Below are positions 8,164-20,900 of a DNA stretch of 64,000 bases, in pieces; the first letter of the stretch is position 1; each line of letters opens with the position of its first letter. The stretch is taken from positions 1-64,000 of the forward strand of contig JAPYMA010000415.1 of the NCBI GenBank assembly GCA_035041965.1, given 5' to 3'. The notes under the pieces were generated by a model. It made no database searches. It was not told the DNA's origin and worked only from the letters and a program-made list of their open reading frames with translations. Origin of the DNA: Anisakis pegreffii (taxonomy: Eukaryota > Nematoda > Chromadorea > Rhabditida > Anisakidae). The position numbers and the translations under genes were made by a program.

Positions 8164-10113
8164 CTATCGTTGTATGTCGTGAGGAGATATTGATCCGGAT
8201 TGGGCTTGGTGGAGTAACAAAGTGATAGCAAGTTTACGGTCATTACCGGTTATTGGACCTTGAAGTGTGAGTCCTGTGAGAAGTTTGATTGGAATTTTGT
8301 GTAGTTTCTGCAGAAATCGAAGAGACAGGACGGTGACGTTGAGAAGAGTATTCCAATTGTGGAATCGTGAAGGATCTACCAAACTGTTATGTTCTTGGAT
8401 TAATTCTGTGGCAGTTGTCATGACTGTTTGCCCTTGCGCGTTTTCATCACACAGTGAACTTTCGAGTATTTGAAGGGGGAGCATTATCTGATTGACGGAA
8501 GGCCAATTTGAAGAAGCTTCCGATAGCCAGTGTGGTCCATGCCACCATCGGTCGTTATTTGATAACTTTTTCGGGGAACATCCTCGTGTTGCAATGTCTG
8601 CAGGGTTGGCTTCACTAGACACATATGCGTATTGAATGCCTGTTGTTGCCCGAATCTCATTTAATCGATTTTGAACGAATCGCGGTAGTTTGTCTTCTTT
8701 CCCGCTTGCAAGCCATGCTAAAGCACATTTGTTGTCTGACCATAAAAATCTTGGTGCCGATTGGATACCGAGCTGGTGTGCGATGAAATTGCTGAGGCGA
8801 ACACCGATTAAGATGCCTAGTAATTCCAAACGCGGAACGGTGAGTGTTTGGATTGGTGCTATACGACTTTTAGCCATTAGTAAAAAAGTAGTCGAGGGCT
8901 TTGTAGTGTCTTTGCGGAGATATATGACAGTTGCATATGCACGGATTGATGCATCTGTAAATACATGTATTTGTACGCCGTGGTGATGTATCATACGAGG
9001 TACTTCGAATGACATCGGTTGCCACGCTGATTGTATCGCTTTCCAACGTTGGGCAACTTCGTCGTTGGCTTGTTCATCCCATTTTTTCGTTTGTCGTGTT
9101 ACTTCTTGGAGGAATATTTTAAGTGGCAAAATTGTAGGTGAGATGAGTCCTAAGGGATCGAAGTGTTTGACAATTTGACGTAAAATGGAACGTTTCGTCG
9201 CTGTGTCGTTCCTTGGTGGTTGTGTCTTAATAATGAGCATATCAGAGTCGGTATTCCATAATATGCCAAGAACCTTCACAATTGATTTTCCATGACGATC
9301 CTTCTCATTTATATACTGGTATATTTCGGGGTCTTTCGTACTGAAGTCACACAAGTTCATTTTTGCTGAAGCGAAAATCTCTTTCGCGGCATGATACGCT
9401 TCTTTGGCTTGTTCCGTTGTCGATGTTCCTAGAAGAACATTATCAACATATATATTTCCAGCGATTTCGCTTGCCCAAATCGATTTTGATTGAGCGAGAT
9501 GATGACGAATGACTCCGGCGAGTAGGAATGGTGAACTTTTTGCTCCGAATAGAACTCGTTGGAAGCGGTATGTAGTAATCGGGTTTTCAGGACTGATGGG
9601 TTTTGTCGGATCTTTTAACCACAAAAATCGCGTAACGTCTCGATCTGTTTCATTGAGTGCGACTTGTAGGAAGGCCTTTTCGAGATCCGCAATAATAGCG
9701 ATTTTGCATTGTCTTAGTCTTAGTAGAACTCCTGTTAAATCAGGTAGCATAACGGGTCCGCGATATAGATTATCATTGAGAGAACGGCCCTTTGGTGCGC
9801 TTGCGCTGGCATCATAGACAATGCGTAATTTTTGTTTTTCTGCGTTCCAAACCATTTGATGAGGAATATATTGAACGAAGGGACCGGATGGGGTGATTGG
9901 ACAAGGTTCAATTATCCCCATGTCGAGCTGTTGTTGCAGTGTGTCAATATAACGCTGAAGTTGCTGTGGATTGGCTTGGAGTGTTCGAAGAAGTGATTGC
10001 AGTCGTCCAACGCAAAGACCAAAGTTGGATGATAAATTGGGTTGTGGTGATTTCCACGGCCCTCCGACGCTGTAGCGTCCGTCTGGAAGTCGATGCAAGG
10101 AATCGTTGAGAAG
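8164..10113 (-). pseudogene. BEL/Pao reverse transcriptase and RNase H
   Basis: About 649 codons between two in-frame stops (TAA at 10,114-10,116 and TAG at 8164-8166). Reverse transcriptase motifs are clear: RIVYDASAS, the first catalytic Asp in IIADLEKAF, and the active-site box IYVDNVLLG, where the usual second Asp of YVDD is Asn. The Pao-type RNase H region follows: FTDASIRAYATVIY, VPRLELLGILIG, WSDNKCALAWL and EANPADIATRG. All are typical of the BEL/Pao order. The frame is also continuous with the gag/protease piece upstream apart from the single TAA. YVDN may be lineage-specific rather than inactivating. Confidence 0.88.
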
Positions 10114-11247
10114 TTATTGAGCACGTACGTCATCTTCCTGTGATTCCTCATCTATGTTGATGCCGACTAAATCAAGACGCCATAGGTCAGATATGGAAAA
10201 TTGAGTAGTGTCGACCAATACCGTAGTTGACTGTGTATTGGAATGTTTGAGATAATTAGCTGGAATGAATCCACTTCCTCCGATCATCGGTCCAAGTTCA
10301 GATTCATAGAGGGCGAAGCCGGACGGTAAATGTTTTAACACTCTTGGATTGACTTTACTGATGAAATTGGAACCGAGAAGGATATCAGGTTCGTCAGTAT
10401 ATAGCGGAATTGGAAGTTTTTTCTCTGATTGGTGCCACAATTCGCTTACTGTATTGGGCAAAATGTTTGCGTGCAGGAATGGTTCAGTCACTTTGGGTAG
10501 AGTGTGTGCCGTTAGTAATTGTTTGTTACCGTCAGGAAATGCAATTCCTAAGGTAACGAGATGGCTTGCGAATGATGTGCCTGATCTGTCGCCCACTCCT
10601 TTGATGATGATGTTGCTTTTTTGCGTTAGTGGTAGACCAAGCCTTTCGGCAAAACGTGAAGTTATGAATGAGCATTGACTGCCTTGATCCAGGAATACTT
10701 TTGCACGCAATGTAGAGAGTGTTGAGATTGGATTGAATACATGTGCGTTGAGCCAAAGTAAAAGTGACACTTTCTGGTCCTGTTGAGGAGAAGTGGTGGT
10801 TGCACCTGCGATACTGGTAGAGGGATTGGTTTCATTAGTTGATGAACCAATAACCGTGGTGTGTGTAGCATGTGTGTCACTTTGGAGGATGTGTGGGCAT
10901 ATAGCTTTGTTGTGATTTTGTTTGCATGCGGGACATGATCGACCTTTGCATTCTCGAATTGTATGACCTTTTCGAAAGCATTGTGGGCATACTCCGAGTT
11001 CCTGAATGCGTTGTCGTCGTTGCTCGATTGTACGGTATTTAGTACAATCTTTTTGCCAGTGCAGATCGCCACAGAATATACAAGCTCGCTTGGGTTTAGT
11101 TTTAATTTGACGAGGTTGGTGGTTCAACGAAGAATTTGATCGAGAATTTGTGCATCGTCGCGAGTTATACTCGGAAGTGCGTGAGGTTGCAGTTGGCTGA
11201 ATAATTCCGCTGAAGGCAGATGAAAGGTTATGACGGTTTCTATAGAT
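10114..11247 (-). pseudogene. BEL/Pao gag zinc knuckles and aspartic protease, 5' truncated
   Basis: Open on the - strand from 11,247 (just inside a TAG at 11,248-11,250) to a TAA at 10,114. It encodes three CCHC zinc knuckles in a row (CIFCGDLHWQKDC, CPQCFRKGHTIREC, CPACKQNHNKAIC), the nucleocapsid part of Gag. A retroviral-type protease follows with the active-site variant LDQGSQCSF and flap-like GVGDRSG. The capsid and matrix part of Gag, a start codon and a 5' LTR are absent: the open frame ends exactly where a dispersed repeat begins. No convincing ATG start is visible. Confidence 0.85.
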
Positions 11248-12180
11248 CTATAGAGATGATATGGGAAAGTGAATTAGCGATTCAGCGCTAGCTGAGAAAC
11301 CCTTTAAAAAATTGCTATATTTCCTCAAAAAACAGGATTCGCTCGGAAAAATATATATTATTCTGAATCCAGAGATTCAGCTGGATCGAATGAAGCAAAA
11401 AATGCATGTGTTACCGGGCAAAGCTGAGGGTAACGTAGGCTTGAATGTTTTAACCCGTATAGCATCACAAAAATTACAATATATCCTCTTAGAGTTCGAA
11501 TTTGTAAGCGAATCTTTCATTTTTAGAAAGACAAAATTCTGTTCAATCGAACATTGTATAAATATTGATATGTTTCCGGGCAAAGTTGAGAAGACGGTGA
11601 GCTTGAATACATCAAACTCAAATTCATATGTTAGTGTGCAAATTTGGTGGTACCGGTAGGTTGAAGATGGCAAGCTCTATAATGCTATATTAATGTATGG
11701 AGTGATCTATAGAGATATGTTATACAATGAATGAGAGCGACTGCGCTGATTGAGATAGGCTCAAGAAAATGGCTATATCTCCTCAAGCAAGAAGAATCGC
11801 TCGGCAACATATATGATATTCTGAATCTAGAGGATGTGAGGAATTGAACGGTGTAAAGAAATTCATATGTTACTGGGCAAACTTGAGGGTACCGGTAGCT
11901 TGAAGATAGCAAGCTCTATAATGCTATATTAATGTATGGAGTGATCTATAGAGATATGTTATACAATGAATGAGAGCGACTGCGCTGATTGAGATAGGTT
12001 CAAAAAAATGGCTATATATCCTCAAGTAAGAAGAATCGCTTCCTTAGCAGTTGACTGCAGTCACCGTATCAATTGATTTTTGAGTTAACGAGGTGTGGTT
12101 GTCGTGGAAATTCAACCAGTCATGTTAAGCTATCAGCAAACGTCAAGGGTATTGCAATGAGGAATACTCCTACTGAAATA
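11248..12180. repeat. Dispersed repeat array flanking the truncated element
   Basis: A patchwork of repeat modules. A 153-bp segment at 11,649-11,801 recurs nearly unchanged at 11,888-12,040 (tandem period 239 bp). A more diverged version of the same modules starts at 11,248 (TCTATAGAGAT ... TCGCTCGGAA). The block at 11,390-11,670 is shared with 3497-3762. The block at about 11,815-11,940 and the stretch 12,045-12,180 are shared with 52,775-53,140. No coding potential was seen. Confidence 0.8.
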
Positions 12181-13473
12181 CTTTCACGTTGGTCGTTCAG
12201 TGGTTTATAATACCGTTCAAAATCAGTTGTTTTCTGATGAACGAATTTCAAAATTCTAAATAAACAATCAAAGAAATCATCAAAAAATTATTTCAACTGT
12301 ACAGCTTAGCAATACTCATTAAGAAAATACCGTACTGTGAAGAGTTGAAGAATCTTCAAAGTGTGACTGAGTACGTCAGTAACAAAGCTATTTATTAATT
12401 TCCCGTGTTACTTACTGCTACTGTACAGTTACGATTTCCTTTTACATTGCGTGACATGAAGTGCATGAAAGCGGATATCGATTACATACAAAATTAATTC
12501 GGCTAGTTGTATAGGATTTCAGGCGGGTTTATCCCAAGACACTAGTCTTATCGTCCGATGCATGGGCTTACTTTCTCATTACGGGTGTCTACGCAGGGTT
12601 CAACGTTGAATCTGGCTTATTAAGAAGACTTCGATATTGCTTCCGATTTCAAACACACTACCCCATGCTGGGTAAGCCGGGTGATGGAAAGTTTAGGTGT
12701 GATGGAAAATTCGGGAAGTGCGCTAGCATTTTTCCTGAAAACCTCTCGGCTTGTAGAAAATTGCAATGTCTTTTGAATAGATTATTCAGTGCCGACTATG
12801 CGAAGTATTGTTCTGGCACTTTTTCGAGTTCGGTCGATCTCGACACCAACACATCTGATTGTGAGTAGTGCTGTGCTTGAATTTCAGTTACTCGAATACT
12901 TTTCCAAATCCATGTTCATATCAATTTATCAGAAACTCAACTTTATCGCGGCATTCAAGAAGCCCAAACCACTTTTCCTCATTTATAAATGAATTCGCCT
13001 TGTACTAACAATAAGAGCTCTTCTTCTCTGTGCTCTGTTTAATCACGACGGCTCAATAGTGTTGCTTGCTTGCTGATTCATTGTCAGCAATCTCTAGACA
13101 CGTTGTCGAATAAGCACTCTGACAGACACGCGAAATTAGAAGAGACATAGTAGACATTAGTGAGGAGTGTTTGAAGGATGGAGAACCTATTTGCAAGCTG
13201 TGAATTTTGAATGTTGTTGATAAAATTCGCATATGGTAACTTAAAAGTTAGCTGCTTTTTGAGAAATGCACGGTTTATTGAGGTGTTTTTATTGTTGTTT
13301 CGGGTTCGTTGAAGCTGTTGTTGCTCTTGCAGTAGTTGGCGTTTTCGAAGCTTTACACGTTCATTGAAACTACTTTAATCGGTGGTGCATCGAATGATTG
13401 TGTTTGAATTTCAGTTTTTAGATTGTCTGAGAGCAGTTGTTCAGTACTTTTGTGTTGTTTGATCAGTAGAAAA
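12181..13473. other. Intergenic; upstream region of the KH-protein gene
   Basis: No convincing gene. The only open frames are short and have no recognisable motif. A TTTCAG acceptor-like site occurs at about 13,408-13,413, some 60 bp before the KH-protein ATG, and could mark a spliced or trans-spliced 5' UTR. Confidence 0.5.
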
Positions 13474-15760
13474 ATGCCCGGAGACGATTATCTGAGTGAA
13501 AGCACTGGTGGTGGTCGTGGAGATTATTATCAAGGAAACTACGGAACCGGCGGAAATGTGGTGCGTTCTCTTAATTATTTTTATGTCACCGTTTTGTTTT
13601 TTACTTTATTTGGAAGAAATTTTTTAGTGATGCTCTGTACACTGAAATGTTAACTTTGAAAAGCCAAAAAGAATGGGTTTTTATTAATGCTCAGTACTTA
13701 TAATATCACATTTTTTTGTATTTGTCTCATTTGGTTTGGTTTTCAGCAAAGTATGAAAGGCTATCAACAGTACGGTGGTGCTGCTGGCTATTCATCCGCA
13801 CAATATGGCTCAAGTGGATACACAGCTGGATATGGAGCAGCAGGCTATAATGCCGGCTATGGGGGTGGCTATCAGAGTGGTTATTCGGCCATGGAAGCGC
13901 AAAGTCCTTTGGATGCTGAAATTCAGGTGAGTGTGTAAACGATTACGTTTTTGGATATTTGCAGCAGTTGTCTTTTATTTGGCCAATTTCGAATGCGATT
14001 TTGGTTTCGTAGATAAAGAAGATGAAAACTGAATGCATTCTAAAGTTGCATTTAGGTTGTAATTCGTGAGATTCACACCGAACAACAGCTGATGGAACAG
14101 GGTGGTGAATGGGGTGAACAGTTCAAGAACGCGAAACGTTTGCTGGCCGCCGAAGCAGATAAACTCGAGAATAGCATCGATCCAGAATGGCTTGAAGTGG
14201 ATATTCCGAAACCAATCAAGGTCTCCAAGAAGGTTGGTCGCAATTCATTTTTACACAATTCGAATCTTCAGGCAGTATGCTCGTCGAGTTCCCTGCTTTG
14301 TGCCGTTGTTGCGTTTTGAATTCGTATTTTATAGAATGCGGTGATGAAAACTTGTGTCCATACAGTTCGCTTATTAATCGAGGCATTCAGCAATTAATAC
14401 TTTACAGTTAAGCCATTGGACAAGATTTATTTTTGATGAACTTTTCAGATTCTCATCCCGAACTTTCGACATCCGCGTTTCAATTTCGTCGGTAAGATTC
14501 TCGGTCCTAAAGGCGCTTCTCTGCAAGCTATGGCCAAACAATTCAAATGTCATATTTACGTGTTGGGTCGTGGATCGACAAAGGATCGTGCAAAGGTAAA
14601 TAGTCATTGAGTTAGTGCAGTCAGTAATTGAATATGAACAGGTTGTATGAAAGTTAATAAAGCTTGGTAGATAACCATATAGTTAACGTGTCTGCGAGGT
14701 CAGCCTTGGTAGACAATCTTATGCACGCGAGCCATAAGCTAAGGTTAACTCCTGCTGTTGGATAAAACTCATCGCGGGCTTGGTCTGAGGCTCACCACCT
14801 CTTGTTTTCGTAGGAAAGCTGCACTCCAGGACTGAGACTCAGTAAGACTTCATTCATGTTAAAGCTGGTAGTACCGACCTTCGATAAAAACGTTAGCTGA
14901 AAATTACCGCATACGTATAATAGATGAGCCATATGGAGTTCCAGAGTAATTGATTGAGTGGTTTCATGAAATTTGCGAAATAATTCACGTTTTCTGCTGC
15001 GATTCAGGAGCAAGAGCTACTCGCAAGTGGTGATCCACAATACGCACATTATGGTGGCCCATTGCACGTGAAAGTTGAGACAATTGCACCGGCGCATACT
15101 GCTTATCAACGAATCGCTGGAGTGTTGGAAACACTTTCACAAATTCTTCAACCGGTTCATATTTTATAGTCAATTCCTCGAAAATTCTCTTCAAAAATTT
15201 TGATTTGTCCTGTTGGTTAATTACACATCTTCTGATTATTTCGAATCATAATTGGATCAGATTTTACTAACCGATTTGATAATAAGAGTTCACGTGCTGC
15301 AGTCATTGCAGACTCGTGATGAATCATATCCGGGTGGTGGTCAAGTTGGTGGTAACACAAGTGACCAGGGCGGAGGTCTGTTCCTTTTTTCCTTTTATTG
15401 TTCAGATTGCACATTTATTTAGTGTTTCACGATTGGAACATTCAGAAAAAGTTTCTAAAAATATTTTTCACTCATTAAACATCGCAAGAATATGAGGAGA
15501 TGATGATGTGTACGTGTTTCCGAAAGTGCGCTTTACCCGAGAAACACGTCAGCATTCATCTTGATAGATGATGAATTGTTGCAGATGATGGAGGTGAAGA
15601 TGACAGTTCGAAGTCAGGAGGCGCTGGCCCGATGCGGGGTGGTCGAGGGGGGCACGGCCTGGGACGTGGTACGGCAGTGAGAAGCGCTACGGGAAGTGCC
15701 ACTTCGTCCACATCGACCAATCGACAGGCCGTTGGATCGGCTGGTCGCGGTGGCGGGTAA
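13474..15760 (+). CDS. Sam68/KHDRBS-like STAR-family KH RNA-binding protein
   Basis: Seven exons: 13474-13560, 13747-13926, 14056-14232, 14449-14595, 15008-15154, 15312-15375 and 15585-15760. Phases agree and the product is about 325 residues. The N-terminus is Gly/Tyr-rich with GY repeats (AGYGAAGYNAGYGG). A short acidic and basic stretch resembling QUA1 follows (exon 3). Exon 4 opens the maxi-KH domain (RFNFVGKILGPKG, then VLGRGSTKDRAK), and exon 5 carries the Sam68-type continuation (EQELLASGDPQYAHYGGPLHV). The C-terminus is RG/RGG-rich (MRGGRGGHGLGRG). The family binds U/A-rich RNA and regulates splicing; this product would be nuclear. The first donor could be at 13,557 or 13,560. Exon 6 has two possible acceptors 9 bp apart. 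Family assignment is strong; orthology to a particular C. elegans gene was not tested. Confidence 0.92.
14640..14860. repeat. GC-richer block inside intron 4, possible old repeat
   Basis: Within the 412-bp intron of the KH gene the composition becomes less AT-rich and the texture differs from the neighbouring introns (GCGAGGTCAGCCTTGG, GGCTCACCACCTC). No second copy was found in the window by eye, so the repeat call rests on composition only. Confidence 0.2.
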
Positions 15761-17480
15761 TATAGTAGATTAATCGTATTCTGTGATGATGATGTTGCTT
15801 AGTGGAGGAGGTAGGTGATTTTTTGGCTATAACACTAGCCTGAATTCACCTATTACTTCTCTGTTTTCCACTGTTAGCGTGAATTGTTGAATTTGAGATG
15901 AAAGTAGCAAAATTGTTAGTGAATAATCACGTTGAGTGATAAGAGTTGACAATGTTGTTTGTAATGAGTCATTTCAAGATATCTTCCAAAATGAATGAGC
16001 TGACGAAAATTTTTATGAATCTCATCAAATTATAATGAATAAGTTGCTTATTTCGATTAGTGTAGCAGTGAGTGTTAAAAATATCAGCATTGAGGAATTT
16101 GAACGCTGAGTGGTTATTTTGAAGATATAAAAGTTAGATTTAATCGTGGAGGAGTTATTGATTCGATTGATCTCGTAATGGCCTTGCTTGATTTTTTGAT
16201 GAGTACGATTAACTTATACGAAATAATGCATAGGCCTGATATGTCTGTTACTGAAACTTTTCTACTGCGATATTGTTGACAGACAGTTCTGAACTGGTAT
16301 TAATTAATGTTTAGTTTAATCCATGTGTTATATTTTTGGGGTGAATGTTAATTTGAATTGGTTGAAATGTATTTGCTGTTAGGGGTTTGATAAATATTAA
16401 CAAGTAAGGATTCATGTAGGAAATGAGTTATTGAGAGAGGTTCATAGTCACTTGATTGGTTGATCGGAGTGTAAAGTTTGAATGCTTGACGAAAGAAATA
16501 ATATCGATTTCAATTTCAGATTCACACCATATTAACTGGTTGTTGTTGTTGTTATCAGATCGTGGTAATTGCGTTATCGTACCCTATATCAGTATCATCA
16601 ATCAACATTATTTGCAATATACATCTATTTGATTTACGTCATCTCGAATTGCTTTTGTTGCTGTTTTCTTCATTATTATTATTACTGTTATCATTCTGGA
16701 TCATTCATCTCCCTCCACTCACCGATCTACATCGCATCGCATCACAGCCACCCAATTCAATATTAACTGTTTTACTGGATAGCTTATTTTTACAGTTATT
16801 TCTATTGCTTGATCACAGTTAGCTGAATTAATCAGTTTGAAGATGTCTGCTAACAGGTGATCTGTGCTGTCATGAAATCATTCTTGATATTATTGCTATT
16901 ACTATCACCGTCGTCGTTATGACGATGCACCATATATATTTGTTCTTTCAGTTCAATTATTGTTGATCGTTTCTTATTGCCACTATCAGCAGATTGCAAT
17001 AGTTGGAAATCTATTTGTTATTGTTCATTTCGTGATCGACTGTTTTATTTATTATCTACACATGTGCACTTTTCAAATGGTTTTCTCGGCACTTCGATGT
17101 ATCTGCTCGGATGATGAGCATCACTCATTCATTCATCATAACGATCATCAGCGTATTCATTCGTCGGATCGTTTCAACACTGTATTCAACTGTCAACTAT
17201 TTGTTATATTCGCCTGAAATTATTCTCAACAGATTCATTTTTTATTAATTTATTCAGTAGTTGAACCGTTCAATATTATTGTTGATGCATTCTATCTTGA
17301 TCAAACAGCGGATCGATCAGTTAGATAGTTTATCAGCCGAGATGAGACCAATGTTATTCAATTCAGTTCAATTCAACAATTCATTTCTGCTATTAAAATT
17401 ATTCATATTGTTGCTGTTGCTGTAGCTATTGTTGCAGTCAGTCAACCAAACAACTCTTCATATCGGCGTTGGAAACTAAT
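15761..17480. other. Intergenic, AT-rich
   Basis: Downstream of the KH gene. It contains many short TTG/ATT-rich runs. No RNA gene or conserved coding segment was recognised. Confidence 0.5.
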
Positions 17481-17986
17481 ATGGCAAATGCAAACACTCG
17501 CGAATTTTTTGGTACGTTTGAAGTTTTTTTGAGTTTTGATTTCATTGAGTTGTGCTTGAAATTAAGGTAGCCGATTCTCATGTATGCGGTCATTTCGTTA
17601 TTTCGTTTTGTAAAAAGAGCTGAGTTCTAACTGGATTGTTTATTTTAATATTATGTCAGTTAAATTTAATTTTAACTGATTGTTTGTTCATTTCGTGATT
17701 ATTGAAAAATTTTTTGAATGCTTAAAAATGGTAGTATCGGATACATGAAGACGAGTAGCTGAGATCTTTTTCAAGCACAACCTATCTTTCAAGCTTATTT
17801 GTTTATTTGCACTATGGTATTGAAATATAATTAATATTTTATGTAACTTATATTATTTTAACATTATATTATATTTTATAATATTATCATTGAGATGATA
17901 TTACAATACTACTATTAATAGCGTGAGTATAGTAGTAAGTATGATGAGTTTAAAATTCTTCTTCAGGTCAACTCGAGCTTCATAAG
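17481..17986 (+). CDS. Possible two short 5' exons of an unrecognised gene
   Basis: The ATG at 17,481 opens MANANTREFF and reaches a donor GGTACGTTTG (exon 17,481-17,511, phase 1). A 20-bp candidate exon at 17,967-17,986 has a strong acceptor (CTTCTTCAG) and a strong donor (AAG|GTAAGT), and it joins in phase to give GQLELHK. Together they encode 17 residues in phase 0. No third exon could be identified among the sequences that follow. The splice sites are good, but the coding length is too short to rule out chance. I do not recognise the peptide. Confidence 0.25.
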
Positions 17987-20900
17987 GTAAGTAGTGTAAA
18001 TGTAAAGCAAATAAACAAACAAAAACAAATCTATAAAATGATTGGCACAAACGTTCAAACGAAAATATATCCTTATATATCTATCTATCTGTGTATTATG
18101 AAACTGAGAAGAGGAACAATAATAATTGATTTATGGATCGCAATTCATTCATTATATCGCATTGAATCTTAATCGATTGATTATTCTTTATGATTGATCG
18201 AACTTATAAAGTTGAATTCTGCTCTTTAATCTTTCATATGATACTGTTTTCGGTTGCGGTTGGTTCATTTCGGAATGCGATTAGCGGGTAAGGAGGGTTA
18301 GAGAGGGTAGAATTCGATTCTGTAGATTGTATTTGGAATTTTTCGGATAATTCAATTTTGTGGGTTTATTATTTTGGTTGTTGATTGGGCTGATTGGGTT
18401 TAGTGGCTGAGTTGGCGAGGATTTTGTGAAAATTATCGGAACGTAAATAATGAGAAATGAGATGGTGAAATACGAACACATATAAAAGATATCATTGTGA
18501 AACGAATCGAAATATTTTCAGTGTAATAGCGGAAATTGAATCTGAGACAATTAAACTGAATTATAGAAATATGATACTAATCAAAACTATTATTCAAAAG
18601 TGTTCAGTTAGAATAAGTTGAATAGCGATTTATAGTGCAGTCAATAATCGCATTATTATATCATAAATCTATCAATAATAATAATTCGGACCATCCGCAC
18701 CAATAAATAAAATTAATCTTTTTTAATTGTTATGTTTATTCATCTGATCATTATAAATCTTTAAAACATTATGGCTCGAGTTTAATCATAAAAAATTTGT
18801 GATGTTGTATTTTAATTCAGTTTTAGTTAATAAATATAAAGTTAATATCGTGTTTAATTTCTTATAAACATCTTCATTATAACTGAACACTTATCATTTA
18901 TATTCCATATATAAACAGAATGATAAGTTTAATAATGTTCTCAACTAATAATAATATATCAAACGCAATTTTAGTGACTCTAATAATTGAGGCTTTAGTA
19001 ACGTAGTAAAATCCAATTTCTATAAAAGTCCAAAAATATTCAGAAGTGTTTAAGAAACGAAACTGTATTATGACAGGCAACAGTTGTCATTCTAAAGCAT
19101 TTTCATTTTCATATTCAAGTTGATATGACAGAAAATGGTGTGGGCATATCCCACAGACTTTATTCTAGGTCTTAATTGATGACTGAGCAATTCAACTATG
19201 ATTTATATTTGAAAGATTAGGACATATGTAAGTTATTATATAAGTTCATCCGAAACCGAGCCTGTAGCAGTAATTATATTTCGGCAACAGCATTCCAGTA
19301 CATCAAAGCAAGTCTTCAGTTTAATGTGCACACAAACTTATCAAAACCAAACTAATCACGTGTCTAATTCAATAGACACTGATGTGTCATCAACCAATAT
19401 AAGATAATATCATTTCGGAAGGAATTTTGCGCGGAAAAATTTCAGTCAGTACGAGCAGGATGTTTTCAGAACTGAATTTTTCGCTGAGGATTGGTTTGAA
19501 AAATATTAATAAAACTGAAATGATTTGTCGTTACTTATTTATACCACACAATAAATGGTCGCCAAAAAAAGGTTAGCCAAATGTAAAATAAGTTTACCAA
19601 ACTTTAATGAAATAAAATTTTATAGAACTTTGTTATATTTGTTCAACAGAAAAATTATATTCTAAATTTCTACTTATATGAATATTTTATATTTTCCCAA
19701 AACATTCATTAATCTGTCCACTTATCTTTTTCTTTTTTATATTATCATGAACTGTTGTGTTTATAATTTGTCATATGAAATCATTATTTACAATATATAA
19801 TTTCCAATCATTCATGCTAGCTCCTACTAAACATATGCTCACAAGTATTTTCTGAATCCTTTCAGCTGTACTGACAACTTATTCTGTCACTCCTCCTAAC
19901 CACACGAATGAGTTCGGAAGGAAGCATAAATTATAAAATCTTCAGAGTTTATATAACTATTTTGTAAGCTTCTATCTCTGAACCTTAATTCGAAGCCTAA
20001 TTTAGTTTTTCTCTTCTCCCTTATTAATTAAATTCCTTCCTGATTCATCTATGACCATATCGTATCACACGGGATATTAGTTCGAAATTAGTAAAACATA
20101 GTCCTTTAGAAATTGCGTAGTTTTCGGTTGATCCATTTGAAACCCTGCGAAACATCCGAAACAGATGATTTTTACCTTATAATTACCTCCTTATTTTATC
20201 TTATCACGGGTTTATAGCCATGATTAGGATATGGGGGGGGGGGGCTTAGCGCTGCGTGGCTACGATTCAGAGGTTCCAAAATTAACGAGCGATTCCCCTA
20301 CCTCAGGTTTTTTAGAGGTGCGACATTTTGAAGCGTAGTAAATCTAATCTAATGCGCCATCTGCATCACCATTCACCATGGAAACTCACATAAGGCACGC
20401 ATGACAAGTCTTTCGGTGAATGTCAGAGTGTTTCATTTGCTTAGGCTATACTGACTCCCCTAAAGTCCTAGTAAAGACTACCCAAAGACTTGATGTAGCC
20501 TCCTTCCCTCATAATTTCACGTTCTCGTTTCAGGCTCGCCTTATCACCCTATGCAAATTCCAACTTAGTTGAAAAAATTGTTATTTTGTATTGTGAAATT
20601 TTGATCGCTTCGAATCACCATAATGATTTCGGTGTTTCATTAAGCGGTTTGTTCGAATATTTCATATTTTATCAATGCATTAAACTTTTCAGTCAGAGGT
20701 CATCAAAACATCGTTACTCTGCGATTCTGGTCAATTGTGTAATCTTACTGTGCTTGGTGGATCGAATGGTTGGTTGGTGAGTGTGGATTCGTATGTTTGG
20801 GGTGATGAAACATTATAATGTTGATGAGAAATAATTTGACTTTAGTGATTTTAATGAATTGGAACATTCAAAAAACGTTTCACTCATTTTTTGATATTGT

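Noticed and set aside
3497..11670. The homologous blocks 3497-3762 and 11,390-11,670 as the LTR pair of the - strand element
   Set aside because: They are strongly diverged, lack TG...CA ends, lie outside the proposed LTR, and the same modules recur at 52.8 kb with no retroelement.
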